The notes under the pieces: model-generated
Told to the model about the DNA's origin: nothing
The model's database searches: none
Seen by the model: only the letters and a program-made list of their open reading frames with translations
Shown: in pieces, positions 1 through 6,201 of the stretch
How the letters are laid out: each line of letters opens with the position of its first letter
Numbering within the stretch: the stretch's first letter is position 1
Assembly (NCBI GenBank): GCA_009779045.1
Contig: WREZ01000026.1
Coordinates: 1 to 11,126, forward strand
Origin: Candidatus Bathycorpusculum sp.
Lineage (GTDB): Archaea > Thermoproteota > Bathyarchaeia > Bathyarchaeales > Bathycorpusculaceae
DNA length: 11,126 nucleotides
Direction of reading: 5' to 3'
Position numbers and translations under genes: made by a program

Positions 1-1
1 G

Positions 2-109
2 CAAATTACCCTTGTTGTTCAAACTTTAAGACACCGTCTGTCAGTATTGTTACCTAAAAATACTAAGGGTATATTATCAAGTGATGCGTTTATTCCATAT
101 CTGAATTGA
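2..109 (+). CDS. possible 3' end of an upstream gene (partial)
   Basis: A frame open from the left edge gives 35 residues ending in SSDAFIPYLN before TGA at 107-109. It has no start inside the window, so it can only be the C-terminal end of a gene beginning upstream. The other two forward frames close earlier; frame 1, for example, stops at 55-57. The composition is plausible for coding sequence but shows no recognisable motif. The following 140 bp contain no other gene. An open frame this short can easily arise by chance, so this is a weak call. Confidence 0.25.
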   Translation, partial: QITLVVQTLRHRLSVLLPKNTKGILSSDAFIPYLN

Positions 110-160
110 GTCAAGTTTTATAGTTGACCATAAAGGGCAGTAGCTCGTTATCAAGTCGTC

Positions 161-168
161 TATATATG
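161..168 (+). promoter_or_regulatory. candidate TATA box for the dehydrogenase-glycosyltransferase unit
   Basis: TATATATG lies in the gene-free stretch before the dehydrogenase. An archaeal start site about 25 nt downstream would give a leader of roughly 60 nt containing the GGGAG ribosome binding site at 235-239. A second TATA-like word, TTTATAAAG at 211-219, would give an almost leaderless transcript and so fits the ribosome binding site less well. AT-rich DNA yields such words by chance. Confidence 0.3.
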
Positions 169-250
169 AAAATAGAAATACCATAGACTTTTATAACAGC
201 TTTTTGAATATTTATAAAGATACGGCAATAAGAAGGGAGCTAAGTTGAAC

Positions 251-1096
251 ATGAAGGTATGTATTATGGGTTTAGGTAATATTGGGTTACCTGTAGTTCA
301 ACATGTTTCTAAAATATATAGACAAACCCAAGGGTATGATATATCTCAAGAAGCAGTAAATGTTGTTAAAAAATTAGGCATTAATGCGTCTACTGAACTC
401 TCTTGTGCAGACATTTATGTAATTGCAGTTAATACTTGGCACCGTAATGGTTATCCTGATATGAGTGCTATTGAGGATTGTGTAAAACGGGTGTCTATAC
501 TCAACCCTGGTGCACTTATATGTTTTGAGTCAACGCTTGTTAAGGGTGCTGCACGCGAGTTTGCTAAAAAATATAATTTAGCTAACATTGCTGTTTGTCC
601 TCATAGATGGTGGAAACAAGAAGAAGACAAATATGGTGTAGTTCAACTTAGAGTTTTAGGTGCACTAAATCCAGAAAGCCAAACAAAAGCCCTTGACTTC
701 TACAACACTCTTAACATACCTATCCACACGGTTAATTCAATAGAACTTGCTGAATTATCCAAGTTAGTTGAAAACACTTACTATTATCTGCGTATTGCCT
801 ATGCTGAAGAACTCAAAATGCTTTGTGATGAGAACCATTTGGATTTTGATGAATTACGTAAGGCTGTTAATACAAAATGGAATGTTGACATGGCAGAAGC
901 ACGTGATGGCATCGGTGGAGAATGTTTACCCAAAGACATCCAACTGCTCATAAATGCATATTCTAATAATATGCCTCTACTACAAGGGGCAATATCTACA
1001 GACAGTAATTATCGAGCAAATTTATCTCACAGAAAACTTTGCTCTACCTCAGAAACTCAACACATTGAAGAGGGATCCAAAACCCACAATACTTAG
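251..1096 (+). CDS. short UDP-sugar (UDP-glucose/GDP-mannose family) 6-dehydrogenase lacking the C-terminal domain
   Basis: The family oxidises the C6 hydroxyl of a nucleotide sugar to a carboxylate with two NAD+, making UDP-glucuronate or a relative. From ATG 251 the protein has 281 residues. Numbered two higher, from the alternative TTG at 245, it shows a Rossmann motif GLGNIG (9-14), the oxidation-site Glu in FEST (E95), the central-domain pair SKLVEN (K173, N177) and the nucleophile motif GIGGECLPKD with Cys227. The usual PER..PG segment is replaced by CPHRWW. The usual C-terminal UDP-sugar-binding domain (families run about 400-450 residues) is missing. The reading frame ends 23 residues after the helix following the central domain, and no other frame downstream resembles that domain. 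The GGGAG at 235-239 is 5 nt from TTG 245 and 11 nt from ATG 251, so the start is undecided. The stop overlaps the ribosome binding site of the glycosyltransferase, so the two are probably cotranscribed. The exact sugar cannot be read from the sequence. Confidence 0.85.
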   Translation: MKVCIMGLGNIGLPVVQHVSKIYRQTQGYDISQEAVNVVKKLGINASTELSCADIYVIAVNTWHRNGYPDMSAIEDCVKRVSILNPGALICFESTLVKGAAREFAKKYNLANIAVCPHRWWKQEEDKYGVVQLRVLGALNPESQTKALDFYNTLNIPIHTVNSIELAELSKLVENTYYYLRIAYAEELKMLCDENHLDFDELRKAVNTKWNVDMAEARDGIGGECLPKDIQLLINAYSNNMPLLQGAISTDSNYRANLSHRKLCSTSETQHIEEGSKTHNT

Positions 1097-1106
1097 GAGC
1101 CATGCA

Positions 1107-2387
1107 ATGTATCGCCCTGGTAAAATTGCGCTCTTATGCTGTGTAAATGTTTGTTTCACAGTTGCTGTTTTAGTTTGTTTGTATTTATATAGGGTAAGCA
1201 TGTTTGAGTGGCAGTGGACGTATTGGGTGGTTGCAATTTATGGTTTGGTTGTAACGTCATTTATGGTTTTTCGTTTAATAAGTGCTTACTTATACAAACC
1301 TGTACCTGATCGAGGTTATAGACCTAATGTAAGCATTATTATTCCTGTTTATAATGAAGAAAGTGCTATAGGCAATACTATTGATGCGATTCTAAACTCA
1401 AATTATCCAAAAGATAAAATGGAATTGGTTGTTGTTGATGATAAAAGTAGAGACAATTCTTTAGAGATTATTAATAAGAAAAGTCTTGAATATGGTTTTA
1501 AAGTGGTTGCACACACTGAAAATATGGGTAAACGTCATGCAATGGCATCAGGTGTTAAACAATGTAATGGCGATATTTTGGTTTGTTTAGATAGTGATAC
1601 GCTTGTGGAGCCTGATTCTATAAAAATGTTGGTACAACCCTTCACAGATGATGAAGTTTACTGTGTTTGTGGTAATGCTAGTGTTATCAATAAAAATAGT
1701 TCTAAAACTAATACATGGTTGACTCGGTTTCAAAAAGTTTGGTATGCTGAAGCATTTAGGGTACGTAAAGGTGTTGAGAGTCTTTTTGGTATGGTTCTTT
1801 GTTGTTCTGGGGTGTTCTCTGCGTATCGTCGGGAAAAGTTTGAAAGAGTCACTAATGAATGGTTAAATGAAAAGTTTCTAGGTCGGCAGGTTGTAGCAGG
1901 TGATGATAGGCAGATGACGAATTTAATGATGCGTATGGGTGGAAAATCTGTTTTTCAATCTACTGCGTTAACTTATACTGTTGTACCGCATAATATCAAA
2001 AAATTTGTTAATCAACAGGTGCGTTGGGCACGGGGATCTGTGAGAGGTACTTCGCTTGCTCTTACTTTTTTTAACCGGAAAAATTTGTCACAGAAAATTC
2101 TTTTTTATTTGATTACTTTTTCTACGTTTGTAACGCCTTTTGTTTTAGTGGCTAGTATTATTGGTTTAGCTCTGTTTGGTGGCACTGCAGGGTTTATTAG
2201 CTATTTTTTGGGTTTGGTGTTGGTGGCTTTGCTATATGCAATAACTGACAAGTTATTGATGAATTATTTTACTGTTAAAGATGCACTGTATCGGATTGCC
2301 CTGTTTGCTTTAATGTGGCCTGTGACTTTTGTTTACTTATATGGATGGGTCACACCTTGGAAGGGAACGGTTTGGGGAACTCGTTAA
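1107..2387 (+). CDS. processive family-2 membrane glycosyltransferase, hyaluronan-synthase-like
   Basis: This is a 426-residue polytopic GT2 enzyme expected to polymerise sugars from UDP donors at the cytoplasmic face and extrude the chain. Two N-terminal membrane helices (about 7-29 and 40-63) precede the GT-A domain: IIIPVYNEE (78-86), VVVDD (108-112), metal-binding DSD (162-164), acceptor region CCSGVFSAYRRE (232-243), catalytic GDD (265-267) and QQVRW (303-307). Three or so further helices follow (about 330-357, 362-386, 393-414), and the protein ends in WGTR. From memory, streptococcal HasA shares NxGKRHA, LxTR, CSGxxSxYRRE, FLGxxVxxGDDRxxTN, QSTA, QQxRW and WGTR in the same order, closer than generic cellulose or chitin synthases. 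The frame is open back to ATG 954 inside the dehydrogenase, but ATG 1107 has GGAG (1096-1099) 7 nt upstream and leads straight into the first membrane helix. Product identity (hyaluronan, chitin oligomer or another polymer) is inference. Confidence 0.88.
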   Translation: MYRPGKIALLCCVNVCFTVAVLVCLYLYRVSMFEWQWTYWVVAIYGLVVTSFMVFRLISAYLYKPVPDRGYRPNVSIIIPVYNEESAIGNTIDAILNSNYPKDKMELVVVDDKSRDNSLEIINKKSLEYGFKVVAHTENMGKRHAMASGVKQCNGDILVCLDSDTLVEPDSIKMLVQPFTDDEVYCVCGNASVINKNSSKTNTWLTRFQKVWYAEAFRVRKGVESLFGMVLCCSGVFSAYRREKFERVTNEWLNEKFLGRQVVAGDDRQMTNLMMRMGGKSVFQSTALTYTVVPHNIKKFVNQQVRWARGSVRGTSLALTFFNRKNLSQKILFYLITFSTFVTPFVLVASIIGLALFGGTAGFISYFLGLVLVALLYAITDKLLMNYFTVKDALYRIALFALMWPVTFVYLYGWVTPWKGTVWGTR

Positions 2388-2427
2388 ATAGCAACAGACA
2401 CAATTAATATCGTTTATATCCTAATTT

Positions 2428-3426
2428 TTATATTGTTACACTAAAATCAGTAAAAATTTTTGCGCAACAATAAGGTGAAATTGAGATGTCCCAATTCTGT
2501 GTTTTTGCAAAATTGATGGCTTGTTGACTGGGAAAAGCAATAGCGTCAACACCAGATTTTAACGCTAACACATCTGTAGCTATACGTATTGTACCTTTTG
2601 GGCGCATGCAACCTAAAACTAGGGGTGTTTGAGGAAACATTACACGCGCAGAGGCTACAACACGAGCGATATCATGTGGTTGAGGCGGGTTAATATGAGC
2701 CATTTCAGTTCCACGCAGAGGCATAAATGCTATAATAACAACAGCAGAGGGCTTTGTTTTGGAAATCATTTGCAAAGCGGCATATTCCCCCTCTAAGTTA
2801 CTAAACTCATTTAATCCAACAAGTACATGAGGCACAAAATTTAATCCAGCCGTTTGCAATGCATCAAGAGATTTAGCAGAATCATTAACAGTAATATTTA
2901 ATCTGTAAACTTTGTTAATTATTTCTTGAGAACCAATAACATCAATTAAGACGGCATCAACCTCAGATTGCTTAAGCAAAACAGCTGTTTCCAAATCAAC
3001 TATACCCGTGTGAACAAAAACAGTTAACCCCAACTCACGCTTAATCCGCGCAATCACCGCAATAAACGGTTTAAGAGGAACAGCCCCGTTAGACAAACAA
3101 CCACCACTAATAAGGCACCCCACCGCACCAGACTGCTGGAACTCAGAACACACACCAAACAAATCATCAGGCGTAATAGCAGATTGCATAGTAGATAACA
3201 CTTTACCACCACAATGTTTACAGTTCAAAGCACAACCGGTACCAGTTACGGAAACCGTTGGAAAAAAATTTTGTGAGGAACAAAAAATACTACTTTTATA
3301 GTATGTAAAACTTGGAGCATAGAAGTGTATCTTGTGGTTTTTTTGCATAAACACTTTTGAGTCTAAGAGGTTAACTATTTCTTGTGGATTTAAACGCCAA
3401 ATGGACTCAACAGAAGGCTGCGACAT
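2428..3426 (-). CDS. radical SAM protein, biotin-synthase-homologue type (COG1856-like)
   Basis: Radical SAM enzymes use a [4Fe-4S] cluster to cleave S-adenosylmethionine to a 5'-deoxyadenosyl radical. Here the cluster motif is GCALNCKHC near residues 64-72, counted from ATG 3426 (332 residues), giving Cys-x3-Cys-x2-Cys. It is followed by GG and a TIM-barrel-like series: CLISGG, VFVHTG, VDAVLIDVIG, FVPHVLVGL, VVIIAFMP and PLVLGCMRPKG. A late Cys pair (PYCCAK) close to the C-terminus could bind a second cluster. The wording resembles my memory of archaeal 'uncharacterised homologues of biotin synthase' (COG1856). The archaeal two-protein lipoyl synthases LipS1/LipS2 are annotated in a similar way, but I cannot assign this gene to either. 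TTG 3435 would add three residues. Neither start has a well-spaced ribosome binding site (a GAGG at 3452-3455 is too far), so translation may be leaderless. It converges on the glycosyltransferase gene. Confidence 0.82.
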   Translation of the reverse strand: MSQPSVESIWRLNPQEIVNLLDSKVFMQKNHKIHFYAPSFTYYKSSIFCSSQNFFPTVSVTGTGCALNCKHCGGKVLSTMQSAITPDDLFGVCSEFQQSGAVGCLISGGCLSNGAVPLKPFIAVIARIKRELGLTVFVHTGIVDLETAVLLKQSEVDAVLIDVIGSQEIINKVYRLNITVNDSAKSLDALQTAGLNFVPHVLVGLNEFSNLEGEYAALQMISKTKPSAVVIIAFMPLRGTEMAHINPPQPHDIARVVASARVMFPQTPLVLGCMRPKGTIRIATDVLALKSGVDAIAFPSQQAINFAKTQNWDISISPYCCAKIFTDFSVTI

Positions 3427-3561
3427 ACGTGTCAATATATTTTAAACATAGCCTCTTAAGAAGATGCCTATTTTCTTTTTACCTTACCAACACTATGATA
3501 AGACTAAAACGAAAACAGGAATAGACAATACCATATGTGTACTACATTGTTAGAGTGGATT

Positions 3562-3597
3562 AAAAAGAAGGAGGGTGTTAGACGTTGATTACTCAAC
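3562..3597 (-). terminator. small hairpin plus U-tract at the end of mscL
   Basis: On the minus strand GTTGA-GTAA-TCAAC (plus-strand 3584-3597) can fold into a 5-bp stem straddling the mscL stop codon. About 18 nt later comes a pyrimidine run ending in five T (complement of 3562-3566). Archaeal termination mainly needs the U-tract, so the hairpin may be incidental. Confidence 0.3.
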
Positions 3598-3975
3598 GCC
3601 CCAACGTTTTGCAACTTTGACTGCGATAAATACCAGTAAAGCTACTAATGCGAAGGTAAACAAAGCAACCAAAAAGTCTCCATACGCAAATATCTGAGAT
3701 CCAACTTTAACTGTTCCCTCAGCTAAGTTGTCTAAACCAGGAATAAGCAAACCAATAGCTGGCAACATTAAATCTTTGACTAACGCCTGAATCAAAATAC
3801 CCAAGTACATACCGATAATGAACGCAATAGCAAGACCAAATATTTTATATTTAGATAAAAAGTCTTTGAACTCAGTCCACAGAGTTTGTTTTGGCGGAGG
3901 TGACGGTGGAGGTGCTTTTTCTACGGATTCTCTAATTTTTCGCAATTCAGCTAATATTTCTTCATCGTTTGTCAA
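3589..3975 (-). CDS. mscL: large-conductance mechanosensitive channel MscL with N-terminal extension
   Basis: MscL is a homopentameric pore in the cytoplasmic membrane that opens under tension to release solutes on osmotic downshock. From TTG 3975 the protein is 128 residues. A charged helix (DEEILAELRKIRESVEK, about 4-20) is followed by a proline linker (APPPSPPP, 21-28), the family's N-terminal amphipathic segment TEFKDFL (34-40), TM1 (about 45-67), ALVKDLMLPAIGLL (64-77, matching SLVADIIMPPLGLL of E. coli MscL), a short periplasmic loop and TM2 (about 98-121). The end, KVAKRWGVE, lacks the cytoplasmic helix bundle of the E. coli protein. Aligned by eye, the E. coli gate residues L19, G22 and V23 correspond to Leu, Ala and Phe. 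TTG 3975 has GAGG at 3985-3988, 9 nt upstream. The farther ATG 4032 sits only about 10 nt from the likely TATA box, so it should lie outside the transcript. Confidence 0.88.
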   Translation of the reverse strand: MTNDEEILAELRKIRESVEKAPPPSPPPKQTLWTEFKDFLSKYKIFGLAIAFIIGMYLGILIQALVKDLMLPAIGLLIPGLDNLAEGTVKVGSQIFAYGDFLVALFTFALVALLVFIAVKVAKRWGVE

Positions 3976-4041
3976 TAATAATAACCTCAAATATTCTGCA
4001 ACAAAATAGCTAATAAAAATATCCGTCAACATTGACGACGT

Positions 4042-4051
4042 CTATAAATAA
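4042..4051 (-). promoter_or_regulatory. TATA box of mscL (minus strand)
   Basis: On the minus strand this reads TATTTATAGA, preceded by ATTATT. A start site about 25 nt downstream falls near 4020, giving a leader of roughly 45 nt that includes the GAGG ribosome binding site before TTG 3975. This placement argues against ATG 4032 as the mscL start. Confidence 0.4.
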
Positions 4052-4163
4052 ATAATCAGAAAACGGAAAAATGAGAAAACCTTTAGACACACCAAACAAT
4101 ATTCATCTAAAAAGTATGATTTATCCGTAAAGGACTTATCTTAATTTTATACATTTAATAATA

Positions 4164-4230
4164 GTGGATGATGAGCCTAGAGTCGCAAGAGCCAAAAGCA
4201 ATGATATTGACTCGACGGGCGGACTGACAC
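4164..4230 (+). ncRNA. candidate C/D box sRNA guiding 2'-O-methylation of 16S C1402
   Basis: C box ATGATGA (4168-4174) and D box CTGA (4224-4227) enclose about 50 nt. GTG (4164-4166) before the C box can pair with CAC (4228-4230) after the D box, as in the terminal stem of a K-turn. Directly before the D box, CGACGGGCGG (4213-4222) is the reverse complement of CCGCCCGUCG. CCGCCCGUC is the near-universal 16S sequence at E. coli positions 1399-1407. The nucleotide five positions upstream of the D box is G4219, and by the 'D box plus five' rule it selects C1402. The internal C'/D' pair is degenerate: ATGATAT (4201-4207) or ATATTGA (4204-4210) for C', with no clean CUGA for D'. I could not assign a target to the first guide. 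C/D sRNPs act with fibrillarin, Nop5 and L7Ae, none of which is in this window. Confidence 0.5.
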
Positions 4231-4628
4231 AGCAATATTAGGTAGAGTCACATATGTCACGTATTCACAGAAGAAAACGGCACACATAAACAAAGAAATC
4301 AAATACAAGTACAGAGTAACACAAAAAAATCTACCAATACCCACAATATCCCTGCATACAAGAATACTTCAACCAATTCGAAAAAGGAAACAGAATCTAA
4401 AGAAAAGAGCGCTTAATACACTTTTTTAACTGTCTAAGAATAGTAAAAAAACATGAACAGCACTCACCCCATCCACCCCTTACCAGCGAATTTTTAAACA
4501 AACACATTACACAACCTAACCCCTAACGATATATAAAACCGAAAAATGTGTAGGAAATATTTTGTTATGTCCCAGAAACATGTTTAAAAACGGCGGTATT
4601 GTCTGCGTGTACTGGCTGGCAATGTTTG

Positions 4629-5879
4629 TTAGTATATTATGCCCAGAAGAGTTGTGTAGTCCACAATGTAGCCTAATACGCCTACTAAATATGATAGGCC
4701 CCACATAATCAGCAACAGTTTCACTATCCGCCTGCTTCGAACAGGAAAAGTAGTAGAGTTGGGACGCCAAAGTGCGACAAACCAGACTCCGAAGGCGAGG
4801 GCTGGAATTGAAAATATGCCATGGGCGATAAATTCGGCAAGTTTAGTGGTTGAACTGAAATATACTGCTACGGTATTTGCGCTATCTGAGGGAGTCCACA
4901 TAAAGAGAACTGAGGCAAAACTAATTAGAGTTGCGATAACCACCGCAGTCATTAAAAATCCATGGATAAAATTATTTCCGCTTTTTCTAAAGCTTATACT
5001 TGCCAAAATCAGACTCATCCAAACACTTTGCATAATCATATTAACTTCTGCGTCACTTAAACCCCTGTTCATCCAAAACGCAGGTATAACTATATAGGCA
5101 AATACTACAACACCTATAATTATAACAGCAGGAATTGATTTTTTTGTCAGTATGGGATAACGTAAGCTAAGGTTTATCAACTTTTTCTTTTGCCAAATAC
5201 ACAGAGCTGAAACAGATAGTACAACTACAAACACTAAACTTGAGATAACTAAAGCAAAAACAGATTGTTCAAAACCAAGAATTTGCCGGTTCCACATGTT
5301 AGTACCCGTAGCTCTAATGGTCATTGTCAAATTATCGAAGTACCATCCATCTTTGTTTGTGAAGGCTTGTTTAGTTTCTACAGAACCAATAAAGACCCCA
5401 GTGGCTTTATCCCATTCTTTAATTTGCCGTAATTCATCACTTCCACTTGTTACAACTCGTGTCGCACCCAAAACTGTTCGCTGCTCTTCACAATGGACAG
5501 TTACAGTAGCAAATGGAGAGCAGTCAAAAAATGTGTCACCAGGATCAAGGTTAGCTGGGATAATTGTCCAACCACCAGTAAGTCCTTCAGTAAAGTTATA
5601 TGTCCAAATCGCACTACCCAATGTTCCATTAGCGTATCTAACAGTAACATTCACAGGAAACATTACGCCATCAACAGATAAAATCTCTATACGCATCCAC
5701 CGTACATCATGAGACGGCGGCAAACTACCAGCACCAGTTACTGTAATATCATATTCCATCCAGTCACCTTCTTTAACACCTACAATTTGCTCTGCATAAA
5801 CAGGTGTAAATAAGGCAAAAAATGAAAGCCCAAATAGTAGACTTACCAAAGCTAAAACGGCTACTTTCTTCATCTTCAT
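4629..5879 (-). CDS. exported, six-helix membrane protein of unknown function
   Basis: I do not recognise this 416-residue protein. It starts with a clear signal peptide (MKMKKVAVLALVSLLFG..., likely cleaved after VYA at about residue 29). An outward-facing, beta-rich region of about 175 residues follows, beginning with VGVKEGDWMEYDITV. This region has four N-glycosylation sequons (NVT, NGT, NFT, NLT) and two Cys about a dozen residues apart that could form a disulfide. Six hydrophobic segments make up the rest: ALVISSLVFVVVLS; AVIIIGVVVFAYIVI; MIMQSVWMSLILA; LMTAVVIATLISFA; IPALAFGVWFVALW; LLLIMWGLSYLVGVLG. The layout is a secreted sensing or binding domain on a membrane anchor, similar in style to many uncharacterised archaeal surface proteins. 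No ribosome binding site precedes ATG 5879 or the in-frame ATG 5873, so initiation may be leaderless. It is transcribed divergently from eL22 and has no cotranscribed neighbour. Confidence 0.7.
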   Translation of the reverse strand: MKMKKVAVLALVSLLFGLSFFALFTPVYAEQIVGVKEGDWMEYDITVTGAGSLPPSHDVRWMRIEILSVDGVMFPVNVTVRYANGTLGSAIWTYNFTEGLTGGWTIIPANLDPGDTFFDCSPFATVTVHCEEQRTVLGATRVVTSGSDELRQIKEWDKATGVFIGSVETKQAFTNKDGWYFDNLTMTIRATGTNMWNRQILGFEQSVFALVISSLVFVVVLSVSALCIWQKKKLINLSLRYPILTKKSIPAVIIIGVVVFAYIVIPAFWMNRGLSDAEVNMIMQSVWMSLILASISFRKSGNNFIHGFLMTAVVIATLISFASVLFMWTPSDSANTVAVYFSSTTKLAEFIAHGIFSIPALAFGVWFVALWRPNSTTFPVRSRRIVKLLLIMWGLSYLVGVLGYIVDYTTLLGIIY

Positions 5880-6201
5880 ATTAAAATAGTGGAATAAAGC
5901 GAGTTAAAAAACATTTGCATAAAAAGGTGATTTCGAGTTGAAAGTTGCTAAAAGCTGAAGTTGAAAAGAGGCAGATTATTGTTTATTGGAAATAAATTGT
6001 ATGTTCACAACTTAGATGACTTGACAGACTAAACACTATAAAGCACGCGTCTATACAATATGTACATTCTATGGGCGGTTTGTTTAACCATTTCTGAGCC
6101 AAATTTGAAAGTAACTAGCGGAAAACTTATCAGTACAATAAACATAAACAAAGGAAAAATAAAGACGTAAAAATTGATGCTCAACAATAGAGGTGAAAAA
6201 T
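5880..6201. promoter_or_regulatory. divergent intergenic region between membrane protein and eL22
   Basis: The 322 bp must carry promoters for both flanking genes. For eL22 the best TATA-like stretch is GAAAAATAAAG (about 6154-6164), with the ribosome binding site GAGG at 6190-6193, 8 nt before ATG 6202. For the minus-strand gene, the T-rich word in the complement of about 5920-5927 is a weak candidate. I find no RNA gene or repeat. A 65-codon minus-strand frame (6029-6226) overlaps the eL22 start and looks like a chance frame. Confidence 0.35.

Larger units (their letters stand above)
3976..4628. other. long protein-gene-free region
   Basis: About 650 bp lie between mscL and the membrane-protein gene. 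The mscL promoter is at its left end and the C/D box sRNA candidate is at about 4164-4230. From about 4260 to 4500 the plus strand is strongly A-rich and C-containing with few G. One frame (4246-4416) is open for 56 codons but has no usable start codon and encodes a low-complexity K/N/T/S-rich string, so I do not call it. A good TATA-like word, ATATATAAAA (4529-4538, +), has no gene downstream on its strand. I see no tRNA, CRISPR array or insertion sequence here. Confidence 0.6.

Noticed and set aside
81..104. GTGATGC...CTGA as a second C/D box RNA
   Set aside because: The C box is imperfect, only 13 nt separate the boxes, and there is no recognisable guide or C'/D' pair.
954..1106. N-terminal extension of the glycosyltransferase frame back to ATG 954
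   Set aside because: It overlaps the conserved end of the dehydrogenase, has no family resemblance, and ATG 1107 has a well-placed GGAG 7 nt upstream.
3452..3462. A word shared with about 10729 (CCTCTTAA.GAAG) as a common regulatory site
   Set aside because: A shared word of about 11 bases is expected by chance many times in an 11-kb AT-rich window, and the placement relative to genes differs.
3570..3574. A GGAGG-like ribosome site on the plus strand before a short frame
   Set aside because: The frame is antisense to mscL, about 40 codons or less, and the spacing to any start is poor.
3976..4032. Longer mscL reading from ATG 4032
   Set aside because: The TATA box at 4042-4051 would place the transcript start downstream of this ATG, and TTG 3975 has its own GAGG.
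4246..4416. A 56-codon open frame on the plus strand rich in K, N, T and S
   Set aside because: No ATG, GTG or TTG start, low complexity, and composition explained by the A-rich strand.
4730..4746. TTCGAA-containing inverted repeat resembling a tRNA T-arm
   Set aside because: It lies inside the membrane-protein coding sequence, and no acceptor, D or anticodon arms can be found around it.
4516..4770. Minus-strand frame of 84 codons
   Set aside because: It overlaps the end of the membrane-protein gene in another frame and has no family features or ribosome binding site.
5296..5712. Plus-strand frame of 138 codons
   Set aside because: It is antisense to the membrane-protein gene, whose signal peptide and helices make that strand the coding one.
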